Shown: positions 12,701 to 27,700, numbered from the stretch's first letter. The stretch is DNA of 64,000 nt from Phoronis australis (GCA_002633005.1 NMRA01000537.1:213094-277093); one strand, 5' to 3'. The notes: generated by a model not told the origin, from the letters alone. Numbers and translations are program-made.

Positions 12701-15700
12701 GAAATATTGTCTTGCTGATGTGTGTGTGTGCGTGTGCGTGTGCGTGTGTGTGTATTTGTCTGCACATGTGAGTGTCTGTCTGTCTGTCTGTCTGTGTCTA
12801 TATATATATATGTCTGTGTGTCTGTCTGTGTGTTTGCATCTGCCTGTCTGTCTATCTGTCTGTCAGTCTGTGTGAACATATCATACTGCAGAACTCAGTC
12901 AGGGTTTGTGGCTTTTCACCAAAATTATTGTTACATTTCCATATGAGGAAAGGACAAGAGTGCATGAAAACTGTCATTAAATTATTTAATGTTAAGTTAC
13001 CGTCAAGTCCATACGGTCATCATTCATTTGCAATGTAAACTAACACCAGTGTTTATTACTTATATCTTGTACAAAAGCATGTGCAAAAAGTAGTTCACTT
13101 CTCACAGTTTGGTCGCTAGAGCCCAGTATTGTGAACCTAGCACCCGCGTTATCGTTGTGATATTCAGTTTTAGCGGGAGAGATGTCTCTTGCTAGAAGAG
13201 GTAATCACTGACAACATGCAGGCTGAGCTGTCTTGTCATCCGCTTCTCTAATCTTTGAAAGTTCAGGAACATGGTCTAAAAATACACCTTGTGTGCGGAT
13301 CGCATCTGTGCAGTAGCTCCCCAAGCGACATCGGTAAAAGAACAAACGAAACATTGTTATAAAGATTATATTAGACCACAGTACTTCGATTGTATACTAC
13401 ATTTATTGAAGGCAAGAAATAAAATGAGACCTCAGTAGTAGTTGGACATCATAGTAAAGGTCACAACGTAACAAACCATGCAAAGCATAGCAGCAGGGTA
13501 CTTAATTGGCATACCAGGGGATCAAACAGCCTACCACCAATAGGGCCACAACAGCTAGCCAGAGGGCACAGCAGGAGACACTAATTGAATAGACAGAATG
13601 CTTTACTATAGCCTGTGAATTGAGTCGTTGATTATATTGATAGGGAAGTCTGTTCTAAACCACTAATTCACAGGCTGCAGAAAAAAAAAATTATCTAACA
13701 ATCAATATCGCATCATTTTTAACAAACTCTGCACTAGAGAGGCATCACTGCCGACGTACTAGCTGTGTGTCTCTGATATGGCAGAAGACTTGCCAGGCCT
13801 CTGCTTCTTGAAGTGTCTTAAGACTGAAGAATGAAATTTTATGCTCCTCATAACAACTTTTAGTAGGTAGTGAAAATTCGTTTTAGCAAACGAACAATGA
13901 AAGTATCTGAAAATACCCATGATTGCTACTTATTGAGAAAATTGGCGCAAGTTATTTCCAGGAAATTATGTGGTAAAGGTTAACGGACTAAGGCTTTATT
14001 TGACAATCGTGAAGTGAGATTACAAGACCAAATTTCTGTCTTAAGTCACTTTTCAGAGAGGAGACCCTGATCTCTCCTGTTCACGCATGACTTGCGTTTT
14101 TGTGGTCAATATGACGCCTCATCTGCACAAGTGTACCAGCAATGGGCAGTAGTCTGATATAATCAAGGCTTGGAAAATTCCACGGAAACGCAGATTTCCA
14201 CTTTCTTGAAATGTTTTTTTCGCGTATTTTATTATATTTCTGCGTAAAAAAAATCGGATTTGATATAAAATTTCCGCAGCAAATTTCTTTCTTACCGGGC
14301 GTTACGGACGACTTTCACCTCGAAAAGCGGAAGTTGCTCTTTATGTTTCGGAGGAATGTAAATTGTCAACATTGCCGGTGCATCTGGGATAGCGTGGTGG
14401 ATTTCTTCAATGGCGTCTCGTGTGATTGTAAACCGCAGTGACAAATACTACGACACTGCAGCCAAAATGTGAGGTGGGAGTGGACGGACGAGCTAAAAAG
14501 ACGCAGGCGCACGCTTCTGGAGGTGGCACCGTTTTTTTTAGTCCTCCCGATTTTTGTCGGCAAAAGGGGTCCACATCGACTATTTCAAAGTTGGGTGCAC
14601 GCATGTTTTGGGCCGTAAAAATTTTCGCTTTTTTTGTCATTGGTAATTCCAAGCCCTGTATAATGTGCCCACATTTTGAGAACCAGTTCATACTCATTTT
14701 TCAATATAACACGTGGAGAATTTCTCCCTTACACTGGTCACCACTAAGATTCCCTTAGCCCCAGACAACGTTTATGATGCCTATTCAGCGTGTATTGATG
14801 TAGATCTGATCTAATGAAGTGGAAAGGTAATAGCTAGCACTGCTGTCTCAACAATGATGGCCGTTATTATACCCAAATTGGTTTTCTCTGGCGTTTGCAC
14901 AGAGTTGCAGCCTGCAACTGTGGAAAGTAGTTTTAACATCATTTGGTACATTTTAAATATTACAAAATGACTAAAAAGTTAATTTGTGTTTATCTTGACC
15001 AAAGGTCACTTCCCAAAGGAAGATGGTTTTTTAAAACGGGCATGAAATATATGTAAAAATATGTTTCATACCGTTTTTCGTTATTTCATTTTTACTACTT
15101 GTGTCTACTTCTTTATTGTTTTCTTACCAGGAACGATTTTTATCTTTTTATTTTATTTTCAAACTTGAAATACCAAAACTGTGGTAGATTTTTGATTGCC
15201 AACAAAACTTAATTAGTTCTAAAGTTTATTGTGAACCCATTCCTGAACTTTCCAGATTACGGCCACACTAAACGTTTCACAGCTAACAAAACTATACATG
15301 TTATTAGTTTAATCTTTATTATAACTCAAATCATAAAATCTATACAAAAGTGTAAATATGGTGATATTCAAACTGGTGTTTTGGACAATTTTGATTACAC
15401 GGTCTACATATGAACTATTCTAGCATTTTGTCTGTCATAAAAAATGAAGAATGAGCACAAGTTATATACAACCATTTCCTAGTAAAAAATCTGGTTTAAT
15501 GAGATTGAAAGAATATCACGTTGTCTGTGATCAGCCTTCGTCAATCGACCACAGGATATCAATACGCCATTATGTAAAGGCAGAGCTGTGTACTACAGTT
15601 TATGGTCGGGTAATTACACTTAGTTGGGTATTTCTCGCACCGGACAATGCGGTCATCACAACTGTATCCGACTCCGGTGCTGCGCTCTCTTTGATCCTGG

Positions 15701-18700
15701 TACAAGCCGCTGAGAAGGACGGGCGGTGAAAATTCCCGCATATCTTTAGAAATGCGTTACTTCCTTGTAAGCAAATTATTCACGGTATGGAAAACTGGTT
15801 CTTAAAATCAGGGCACGATACTTGTGTTCAATGAGTCACCATTGCATCGGGTAATCAGAGTCAGAAATGTTCATTGTATGTAGGGCTTGGTCAGTATTTA
15901 GTCCCGTTCAGACATCAACTTTTGGCCGGCGCAACTGACACGGAGCAAATTGGTCGGTGTCAAGCGTCCATTTACACACACAACTCACTAACTGTGGCAG
16001 ACGGAAATTGTAGGCTGGAGAGTGGATCACACATGCGCAGGTTTACAAATGACGGGAGTTGAAGAGACAGAGAACCTGTATTTAGGTCATTACAAAGCGC
16101 ACTAGAGATGATCCTTTCTGCCTTGCCCCAGTTTCGTGTTTAGACATATAATTGACACGGAGCAAAATGTTCTAGCACAAATTGATCCACCTCACAAACG
16201 GGTGGCAAAAATTGTCACGGTAATGACAATTTGCTCCCGTTTACACACACACTTGCGCTGGAACAACTCGTTCCGTGTCAGCTGATCCGTGTCGACTTTT
16301 GTAGACAGTGCAAACGGCACTTATTTTTTAACTGGTTTTGTTTTGGTAGGCACCCTCTGAGCATTTTGAAGACCTGTTGTCCATTTGGAAGAATCTTCAG
16401 TCTGCTCTGGAAATGTGGCGTAGACACCAGCAGCTTGTTTTCATCACAGAAGAGGAAGTGGTCTCTCTAGATTCTCTGCAGCCATCGTGAGTTCTTTAAG
16501 AGAGATAATATCCATTTTACCATTTTAAGTTCCTGAAGTATAATCCTATTGAAAAATATGATAGGATTTTTACATGTGCACAAAGTTTTGCCTTAAGGAG
16601 AGAAAGTGTTGAAATTCTCTTTTAGTTTACGTTTTTGACTTCATAATGTGGAAAAGTAGAAGTTTTGGTAATTATTTTATGCTTTCTCACTTTATTGACT
16701 GCTTCAATATCGCCATGGTTTTTTGACCAGAGTTAATCCAGGGTTAGACACACCAGTTGACAAACTAGAGGAGGTATCATTTTGATAACTGGCTTTTTCA
16801 CCTTGTTTTCATCTAAAAATTTCATTATTTTGCATACTTTCTTGGGGTGGGGAGAAAGTGTGTGTATTGTACACATCTTATTTGTGAAGACTGTGATAAT
16901 TGTGAACCTCTGATCTCCATTTTTATGTCTTCATCCCTGTCTGTCTGTCCGTCTGGCGTCTGGCGCTCTATCTTCAAAACCCTTTGATGTATGTTCGTGA
17001 AATTTTGCACATAATGTTCCTTTTGTGGATGGGACGGCATGACCAAAGACCGAGGCTCGTACTGATTTTCGGACCTTTCCAACTACTCTGGCACCCCTTT
17101 ATGGCAATTTTATTTTTTTGTGTCCACCGCCGTATCTCCTGTTACCATTTGCAAGATCTTTTTGAAATTTTGCAAATGTGTTCCTATGGAGATGGCAGCA
17201 AGTTTGAGAACCATCCAGCTATAGCTGTGCTCCCTAGTGTCAATTTTATTTTTTACTTTTGCCTCTGTAACTTCAGAGTTCCTTTATGCTTGTTCATGAA
17301 ATATGGCGAACAAGTTTCTGTTATGAAGACGACAGCACCTTTGTGATTGATTCGACGTATTCTGCACCAGCTAATGGCTATTCAAATTATTGTTTTGTTG
17401 TCTGCTTCTGTTGCTGCCAACCGTACAGAGTATCATTATGAAAATTGGCAGACGTGTTTCTACTGACAAGAGCATGACTGGCGTGGATTTTCAAGGGGCT
17501 CGAACTATTGTGGTGCCCGCTAGTGACGTTTTTCGCGTCTACGGCTGTATCTCATGAACCTCTTGTAAGACGTTTTCGAAATTTTGCAGTTGTATTCCTA
17601 CTAACTTGACAGCAGATGGACGGATTCGACTACAACAGTGGTTCCTAAGTGGCATTTGTTACGTTTGCCTTTAAAGTTTGTATCTTTGATCGAGTTCTTC
17701 GATGGATTTTCATGAAATTTGCCAAATAGTTTTGAGAGACAACGACACCGTCCTATTTTTGGATGGGTTCATTGTATTCTGTGCCATCTAATGGCCATTT
17801 TTTATCATGCAAATAAACACCCCTAGTAACACACCTTTTGTGGTGCAGTCGTGTACGCATTTCAACGCTCTGCGTTTCTCTTGTGTTATTGTTGTTCATA
17901 GAATTCTTTTATTTCAGATTTGATTTACTAGCAACTGTCCTGGCACATTATGCAAAACAACCAGAAACACAGAAACGCGCCAAAGAACTACTGGAGGAGG
18001 TTGTGAAGGAGTGAGTATCTTAGAAGGGTCCATGTGGGAGGGGGGGTCTAAGGTGGTCTCCCTTTCTCTGATATTTTCATACCAACTTTAATGTGTTGGC
18101 ATTTGGTGTGTTGGTAATATGAACAGTTGGTCTTGGATCACAGTCACGAGTGCAAGTTAACTTAGCAGGAAGTAGGTGGGTTTAACAGCTGCTGACGGCT
18201 CAATGTGGTATATGAACCGTTATCTGGGGGGTCATCAGAGTTATATTGTGGTATATGAACCGTTATCCGGGGGGTCATCAGAGTTATATTGACTTGGGAC
18301 GCTGTCAATAGTGGCTCATGCTGTGGTATCATTTGATTCAAATAGACACTGTTCGGTCACATGTGAATTCAAAAGTCAATAATGGAACTCGGATTACTGT
18401 TGGGCATATACTTTGAGCTCATTTATAATTATTGGACAGACTCAAAGTAAACATATCGAAATGCGTTTTGCGACCATGCAGTTTTGACCTCAGCGTTTGA
18501 GTCATGTACTACACAACTCTGCTCTTTTCTTGTCGCTATTCCATAAGATGACTCCCTCTTTTGTGTGTTAAATATCCAATCATTGAATCCCTGCCATGCC
18601 ACTTGATTCGTGCGTGACTCAATAGTAATCCGGCTGAGTCTGGTCTGTCACTGACTTCTGAATTCACAATCATGTTCACTGTCTGTTTCATCAACAATTG

Positions 18701-21700
18701 TATTATTCATGCGTGCATTTCAGAACAAGTTAGAATACACGTGTTCTCAAAAGAACACAATCTCTGTCCATACTCTGTCTGGAATATTCACTAGAAATGG
18801 GAGATGTTTGTATTGGTGATGGTGTGTGTTTCCATGGTGATGTGATGACAGTTGATAGTGTTGCATCCGTGGCAGAGCTAGGATGTCACAAGGGGGGGGG
18901 CAACCAAACTTTGTAAAGAAACGTGTCGGCATAAGCCCTCAAAACAGCATCCTCGTGGCATTGTTTTTTTCTGCTTCTGCTTTGTGTTGCGTCCATAAGA
19001 GTTGATCGCGTGTGTATATTAAGGTCCGTCAGAGTACCAACTGTTAGGTTACAGTCAGTACTTTTGACTACAATGTTAAAGATGTCGGTCCTCTTCCTCC
19101 CTTAGGTCATTTATCATAGAGCGTCAGCATCCACAGAACCTGAAGCACATATCGAGTTCAAAGAAGGGTATCAAGTTTTCACTCCTTGTGAGGTAAGACG
19201 TAATTGTTGTGGTGATGTACTGCCATGTTCTCTGCCAACTATAGCTATATACTAATTGCCGTTTTCTGATGTAGGGACGATAATGAAATACGACTGTGCT
19301 TTAGTGCTAAATGGCATTTAAGAGTTCTTGATGGGCAACGTTCAGTGCCATCTACAGTTCGCGTCCATGCTATAAACACTTCCACTAAATAAGATTGGTC
19401 CTATCCCCAATGGTCAAGGTAAACGGTGGGGTTTGGAAAATTGAACTAGACCGTATTTATCCACCTTGGCTGAGTCGTGCTCGGCTCACAATCAAAGGGA
19501 TGCCGCCAAGCTGCTCTATTCATCGAGTCACGAGCGAGGATAATTGGCTTCGCTCATGCGGATATGATCAGCTGATTACAGTCTAACAGACTGTACTTTT
19601 TTGGAGAGATTTTTACGTAGTTTTAACTGTAGTATTTGAAAAGAGGAGCGAAAACAAATACGAGTACAACTTTGAATTTTTCAAATCGGCCCAGGATAAG
19701 AGATTTTGCAACACAGCAACACTCACGATTACTTTCATTCGGCGCGCACGAATACAAAAATATAGGACCCAAGTTATTTAGATTTTGGAACACATGCATT
19801 GCAATATTCAAAGTACGGTTATTATGAATCTTACAAGCTGCAAAACGACGTTGTTTAGTTTCATTGTGCTTATTCATTGTCATCCGTCAAATCGGCAATT
19901 TCCGAGATGTGATCTGCGGCGTGCGCGTATGTGTACAAAAGACGTGATTGTTATGTTCCTGAAGTACGAAAATTAAGAAACTTTAGCATGCCGTTATTAT
20001 TGACAGGGACACAATAAAACGATTTTGGATTTTGACTATAGTCTTGATACGGTGAGCTGGCTGACCACTGCGTCAGTGTCTCCGTTAGACCCAGAAATTT
20101 CACACAGCCCGGGTAGTTCACCTCGTCCCCAACATGTAGATCGAGCCTTGGACTATTAAAATACTCCACGGTAGAGCTAACGACCGTCGGCCTGTGCACA
20201 CAAAATCTGTGAGTTAACCAGCACTCACCTTGCACGTTGCATATTTACAAAATGGCCACGAATGAAAGAAATTGCATTTCGTTCTTGTCAGCTTGCCCAT
20301 CTTGTTCTCCAGAATTTCAAATTAGGTCAAGTGAAAGTGTCTTTCCTACCTCACAACACTAGAAAGTTTTATGTCAGATGCTAACTGCATCAAATGTGAA
20401 GATAATACAGAGGTTCGCCACATGCTTGACATAAAAACGACCTAGCAATTTTTGTCGAAACGTCTTGTTTGTCGCAATGTTGTTGCAAAAGGTACCTTTT
20501 ATGCATAGAGGGACACCTTAGGTAGCCGCTGATGTCTTCAAACATTCCCACCTCAAACAAATACTCCAGCAATCAAACTTTTTTGAACAGTCCATCGTCC
20601 AGTTAACCAAAGCGGCCGTTTTTAACTTGCTCGCCTCAGGGGCTATAACATCATATTCCCTGACTTCGATGGTTTAATCAGTGCCGATATAATTTGCCAA
20701 AAAGCTTCCAGCATATAGAGGGCCTATGGGATAACCACCGTCTCTACTGGGTCCAGTTGAGACGGTGGTACCATGTAGCCAAAGGCCTGTTATTGTTGTC
20801 TTAATTATTCTGTGCATGCAATGGTATCTGAAGCTGCAAGAAAATGGATGTGATGTTTACCTTTCTGTGACTTGAATTTTACCCTCCTCATCCAAAACGC
20901 TTAACCGTAAAGGTGTCATAACCGGTAGCATGTACGCTGATACATTATCATTTAAGGTTCCTAGCTGGGAGCGTGCTGAAGGCGAACAGCAGGCCTGCTG
21001 TCACGGTAACATTCCATTGCGAGAAGAATCTATCGGACCTCCAGAGCCGTCAGAAGCACACGCATGGGAATGTACTGGTCAATGACAAAGGAAACGAAGC
21101 GTATCTGGAGTGCGAGGACAGTGAGGAGGGTAGATGGTGCACAGATCTTACGGAAAATCTTAAGGTGAGTGTACAGTCCGTATGTGCCTGGGAGTAAGCT
21201 TACCCATGCGAGTCTACCCTCTGAGTATAGAGCCGTCCCTAATTTTAAACCTCGTGATTGGGTAAATGACTGTCCCTCTTGCCTTGTAGTTTGCTTTGGA
21301 TCAACCTGACGTATTTCACACGAGGTGTTACTTGGCAGGCTAGCTCAAAGCAGCCTTGGAAAGCAGATTCTGTCCTCATGTCTCCGCGAAACAGGATTTG
21401 GATTTTCATTTTTTTGCATTTTAAATGCACAAACGTAGAAGTCCATGAGTTTATGCCCTAAGGATCGCTATAACCCCACCAGTGTTTAAGTCCACCTCCA
21501 GTTTTCTTAAAACTCCCCAGTCACAAGCTAAGGTTGGACGATACAGTTACTATTGGTGACTCAAGATGCAGGGCTTAGAATTTTCCTCTTCCCTCTTTTA
21601 AGAGGATTTTCTCCTTTTTGGTTTCAATTTCCTCTTACTTGACTTCCAGTTTCCACTATTTGTCTTTTTTATCATTATTTTGATTTTATTCATGCAAAAC

Positions 21701-24700
21701 CGTATATTTTTGTTAAATTTTACAATACAAAATATTGTTATCACGCATGTCTATATATTTGTGAGACGATACATCACCTGGAAAATTTTCTTCTTTTTGT
21801 CAATGATCATTCTGAGCCCTGTAGATGAACACTCTTATTGATATCAGAAGGGATGAACACTCTTATTGATATCAGAAGGGATGAACACTCTTATTGATAT
21901 CAGAAGGGATGAACACTCTTATTGATATCAGAAGGGATGAACACTCTTATTGATATCAGAAGGGATGAACACTCTTATTGATATCAGAAGGAAATGAGGT
22001 ATTTCGTGGAAGTTATAACAGCCACTGAACCCTCCTTCCGTAACAAAAACCGACGTTTAATTTAGATATCACTTACCGTTAGTCAACTGATATCAAATTT
22101 TTCCTCAGTCAAAGCAGATGTGATTTCAAGACTTTTGAAGACAGAAGGTCCGTTATTGTTCGAGACCAGGCTCCAAAAGTTGGCCTTTTTGCAGCGCTTT
22201 AATTTATGCTCCTAGCTGGGTTTCAAGAAATATAAAATTTCTGGTTCTTTTGCAAGCCCAGAATTCACCTTCTATCACAACAAGGAACAAGATGAAACTG
22301 TGATTAATCCTTATAAATTAAATGTTGAAATTTTTGATAGAATGCAGGTTTATTGCTGCTTTATCTCTCATTTTACATCGTGTTTGGATCTGACTCGTTT
22401 GTTATGGTAATAGTTATCTGCCTTACATAGTACAATTGTAATCATATTGATGTTCTGTTTCTTCAGATTATCGCCTTTAGAAAGTGCGACGAAAAGAAAT
22501 CCACAGAGGAGGTGTCCGAGCGGAAATATGGCTTCAGAGTGGAGACAACGGTAGAAGTAGAGGTTCTGAGAGCAAAAAAAATAAAACTGGAGGTATGAAG
22601 AGTGGGACTAAACCTTGTGTTTTTAGGTAATATGTAAGGCCCCAGAACATGGCCTGAATTTGACCAACTTTGGGACATCATAACTTAGAAATGTTGGTTT
22701 CATGTGAATCTTTCAGATGCTGTGCTTTATGCATTGTTCTTCAAAACGCTTTGTGACTTAGCAACAGCATTTGACAAAATTTGTTTTAACTCACAGCTTT
22801 GATATCGGTCCTTTTCAGTTCTCTGACCTATTGGAGGATTTGTCATTTCACGAGACACACATCTACTGATAAGACAATGTGTGTGTAGTTGTTTTTTGTC
22901 GGCCTGAAAGAGTTCATGGAACTAGAAGGGGCAACGTAAAAACCAAAATAGTGAACTGGGCTTGAAACATGTCTCCAACAAAGCTCATTATTTATTGTGT
23001 AAGTGTTGAAATTGTTTTGTGAAAACAGTTGTGATTCATTTGTCAATTTGTAAACATTATTATGGAACAAACACCCACTGTGCTGTGATTGGCTTTTTAA
23101 AAAGTTTTTTAAACGGAATTGATATTAGTTATGTTAGACCTGTTGATATTAGTTATGTTAGACCTGTGTACGGTAAGTAGATGATGTTGAGCCTTGATCC
23201 TTTTCAGGCGGTAACACTTCCTGTAATCATAACTACTCAGACGTCACAAGATTGCAATGCCACTGCCACTCTGCTCTGGGACAGTGCATTCGCTGAACCT
23301 GTAAGTGCTGCCCTCTCTCACACATTCCAGAACTTATTAAATCGGATGTAGTACCAAGGACTCTGTTTACTAATTGAGTAATAGTTCATTTTTTGGGTAA
23401 AAGAAAATGATCCTACTGAGTTGTGAATTCAGTGTATGGTGAAATCATGCCAATTTTTACAGAAGTATTTGCCAAAAATGCCTTTTTCGTTATGCACCCG
23501 CACTGTGGAATGAGTATCCCGACACAGTATTGCGTACAAACACAAAAGGCCTGCTTGACAAGTTTCTTCGAGCGTGATTCTGGATTAGATCATGATAGTG
23601 GAAATTTCTTGATTTTTTCACTCCAGGAGAGTGGTACGTAACGTTCAATTTTCAGTAGCTTGTAATGTTGTTGCAGATGTTCAAGTTGTTGAAAATGTTG
23701 TCCAAAGGTAGCTATGGTGCTGAATTATCAACATGGAAAAGCATTTAACTTCAGTTGGCTCTACATGTCTTTTACAAAAATGGGATGAAAATTTCACTTG
23801 TTATGTGTGCTCCGAAATGGTTTGATTTTACCGTGGCGTTGGTCTCTCACTCATTGAAGAAAAACTGAAAGTGATAAAAATTGTTTATAGGCATGGAAAA
23901 CTCGGGGGAAAACAAAGTGACACTCATGAAAAAGTTGGGAAAAGTTTCACGAGATTAAAGACTTTTTACTTTACAAGACATCAGGAAGTGATACATTCAT
24001 TATTAAGCTAGGTGACTACTATTAGCAAAAATACTAATAGTCTCTACTTTTGTTGGAAAATAAATCATGGAAAATGAAAAATTTTCAACCTGAAATACGT
24101 ATGGACATGAAAATGCCTTTTTTGCCATGTCGTGAACACATCCACTAAAACAAGAAACTGTAGGAACACCGCATTTATCCACCTTCACTCTTATCAGGCT
24201 TCTATTGTGAGTCAGTACGCGTGAATAATTGGCTGATAAGCCACCTCTGGAACTACTTTTGGCTGAATGGATGACCAGGCCATAAAATGATAATTAGCCA
24301 AGACCAGTTACTATAATGCAACAAAGAAAAATGTCTTGCATCACCTAGCCTTGGTGGAAAGCTGTATACTGTATNACACATTCCAGAACTTATTAAATCG
24401 GATGTAGTACCAAGGACTCTGTTTACTAATTGAGTAATAGTTCATTTTTTGGGTAAAAGAAAATGATCCTACTGAGTTGTGAATTCAGTGTATGGTGAAA
24501 TCATGCCAATTTTTACAGAAGTATTTGCCAAAAATGCCTTTTTCGTTATGCACCCGCACTGTGGAATGAGTATCCCGACACAGTATTGCGTACAAACACA
24601 AAAGGCCTGCTTGACAAGTTTCTTCGAGCGTGATTCTGGATTAGATCATGATAGTGGAAATTTCTTGATTTCTTCACTCCAGGAGAGTGGTACGTAATGT

Positions 24701-27700
24701 TCAATTTTCAGTAGCTTGTAATGTTGTTGCAGATGTTTAAGTTGTTGAAAATGTTGTCCAAAGGTAGCTATGGTGCTGAATTATCAACATGGAAAAGCAT
24801 TTAACTTCAGTTGGCTCTACATGTCTTTTACAAAAATGGGATGAAAATTTCACTTGTTATGTGTGCTCCGAAATGGTTTGATTTTACCGTGGCGTTGGTC
24901 TCTCACTCATTGAAGAAAAACTGAAAGTGATAAAAATTGTTTATAGGCATGGAAAACTCGGGGGGAAAACAAAGTGACACTCATGAAAAAGTTGGGAAAA
25001 GTTTCACGAGATTAAAGACTTTTTATTTTACAAGACATCAGGAAGTGATACATTCATTATTAAGCTAGGTGACTACTATTAGCAAAAATACTAATAGTCT
25101 CTACTTTTGTTGGAAAATAAATCATGGAAAATGAAATTTTTTCAACCTGAAATATGTATGGACATGAAAATGCCTTTTTTGCAGTATTTTAAAAAAATTT
25201 GTTTACATAATTGTGGTCCAAGGTACAGTTGAGGTTTTAAGACAAGTTGACAGATAGCATGACTGTAGTATACTCACTTAAATTAGATCCAACCTAATTA
25301 ATAAATTTGTCAGTGTAGTAAACTCACTTAAATCAGATCCAACCTAATTGATAAATTTGTCTGTGTGTATTTAGTGCAATCTCTCATTTGAAGACCTAGT
25401 GCATGAACCTTAAGTGAAGATATGACTTTTTACTGTAATTATTACAAAAGTAGAGTAAATTTGAACAGTGTAAATGGAGTGGAATTGAAAGTATGTGATA
25501 AGCACGTTACCTGGGTGATATACTACAGGGCCGACAGTGTTACTATGTCCCCGACCGTGTACCCTGGCCCAAGCTGGCAAGTGTACTCAGCAGGAGATTT
25601 AAGGCGACAACGGGGCGGGGCTTGGATGCGCACCAAAAGCAATGCCTGGCTAAGAAACTCTGTGGTAAGTGGAACTGTTCAGTGATTAACTAGTTTGAGT
25701 TGTGATACTTTAATCATTTGAAATGCCCTAAAAACTTGATAAGGTTTACCTGGCAAGTGGCCTCCAGCGTTTTGGCAACTATAGATTATGCCTAAAATTT
25801 TTTGTTCTGTGAACATTGAGGCTTTGCGCATCCTGAAAAGTATACTCGTGTAATGAGCTTAGGAACCTTGAAATAAGAGTGCATAATATATCAACAGGAG
25901 AATACCTCGTAGACTGTCAAAGCCAGAATGTTGTCACCCCCTCCCGCGCCCCCAAGGTTGAGCACAGCGCACTTTTGTGTTAACATTTTATGCGATTTGT
26001 AGGAAATAAAAAAACCGACTATCAGAGAAATGGAAATGGCACGGTCACATGGGCTGCTTTCAATAAGGTATTATGTCTTTTAACATCTTCCACTAGTTGT
26101 AAATGGTAAAATTTAACTTGCACTTTTGAATTAGAATGGTGCAGCAGTGCCTGTGTATCATTTTTACTAAAGTCAAAATTTTTGAAATCCGGTTGTGTAC
26201 AAAAAAGATCAATGTCTTAAATGGCAATTAGTGTTTCAGACTTATGTGACATTGAAAAGTTAACACACTGCTACAGAGTTGGACAATCAAGTTAAAAGTT
26301 TGTTGACCAATGTTGACTTTTCTGTGTTATGCATTAAAAGGATACTAAACCTTATTTTGGGGATTTCGACGGATCCTCATTCCGTTCTCAGTAATGCACC
26401 TGTAACTTCCGGGCTTGAATGACAAAAGCAGGATTTAACGAAAAACATGTGCTCACTGTGTCACAAAATGGATTGTGCAGTGATTGGTGGGTGATCTTTC
26501 CCTTCAGTTGTTGTGTAATTTGCCTGAAGCTGTATAAGTCTTGCTTGCCCATTTAGCAGAATGTGTAAGGAATTTCTTAAATTTGCGCCAAACTTTTGAA
26601 GGTTGACGAATGTTTCGGAGACTTATTTTGTTTTTCAAGGCAGAATGGCAAAGTCGTTGTTAACATTCTGTAATAGGCCAAGACCGGATTTTGTATCCTT
26701 TTAACTTCTCTCTGTTCCTTTTGCTGGATTGAATCTGTACAATTCCTGGTTGTGCTTGAGTGTTCATGATTGTAAAATTAACTAAAAAATCCGCCTCCAT
26801 TACAGACGAAGATGTGTAAGGATTTCACCTTCTGGAGATGGTTCTATGCTGTCAATAATTTGGTGAAGAAACATCTGAAGAAGCCGTGGCAGGATGGGTG
26901 AGTCATGGTCTAGCTCTCTGTTATCAATTCGTTTTTTCCCTCTAGGGTGCGCTGCTGTTGTTTTTATGTATTGTTTATTTGTTGGGCAGTTTTTAGCTTG
27001 TAAACATCCAGTGACATCACTGATAGCTTTTAGAAGTGTAAACTGATTTGTAATACGCGTTTCAGGTGTTGAGATTTGAACAGCGTGATTGAATGATGCG
27101 TGCCACAGAAATCTTGTGTGCATAAAATATTTCTAATCTATGTTTGAATGCAATGCATTTCTCTTATAGGATTTTATTTACATATGGTGACTCATGCTTT
27201 CAATTCTGATACACTCAAATAATGAGTGTTTATTTCTGCAATATTGTTTCCATGTCCCCAAGTTGTCTGTGATGTCACCAGATGTTCACAAGCCAGCAAA
27301 AGTCCCTTAATGCATTTGGCAAACGACAGTAGATGAAATCGTTCAAATTGTTATAATTTTGGATATTAATATTTCACTGTAGTTACACTGCATTTTAATT
27401 AATTAAGGTTTTGGCATTTTTATTTTTCAACTTTTCACATGTCTTGTGTCTACTTTTTTTCTTTTTGTAACATTCAAATGGAGGAAATTGTTTAATTTCG
27501 CTGAAGCATTTTTCTGTTGGCGCCATCTTTTACATGCTATGAACATTCCCACTAAATAAGATTGGTTCTAACCCCAGTGGTTAAGGTAAACGGTGGGGTA
27601 TGGAAAAATGAACTAGACCGTATTTATCCACCTTGGCTAAGTCGCGCTTGGCTCACGATCAAAGAGATGCCGCCAAGCTGCTCTAGTCATCGAGTCACGA

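Noticed and set aside
12649-13038. Overlapping Cys/Val- and Thr/Asp-rich open frames
   Set aside because: Translations of the TG/CTGT microsatellite.
14438-14758. 106-codon frame with a repeated counterpart at 49395-49661
   Set aside because: Both lie inside copies of the same MITE. The shared text is repeat sequence, not a conserved gene.
14903-14926. 24-bp micro-exon for the missing STAT coiled coil
   Set aside because: AG and GT frame it and the phase fits, but eight residues with no similarity are too little evidence.
20961-20964. CTAG acceptor for STAT exon 9
   Set aside because: Gives the wrong phase after exon 8; AAG at 20956 fits and adds FLA before GSVLK.
21824-21991. Regular 28-bp repeats resembling a CRISPR array
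   Set aside because: Units are directly adjacent with no spacers, and the genome is animal.
25422-25685. 87-codon frame over STAT exon 12
   Set aside because: Wrong frame; the frame starting GRQCYYVPDRVPWP after the acceptor at 25528 matches the family and phases.
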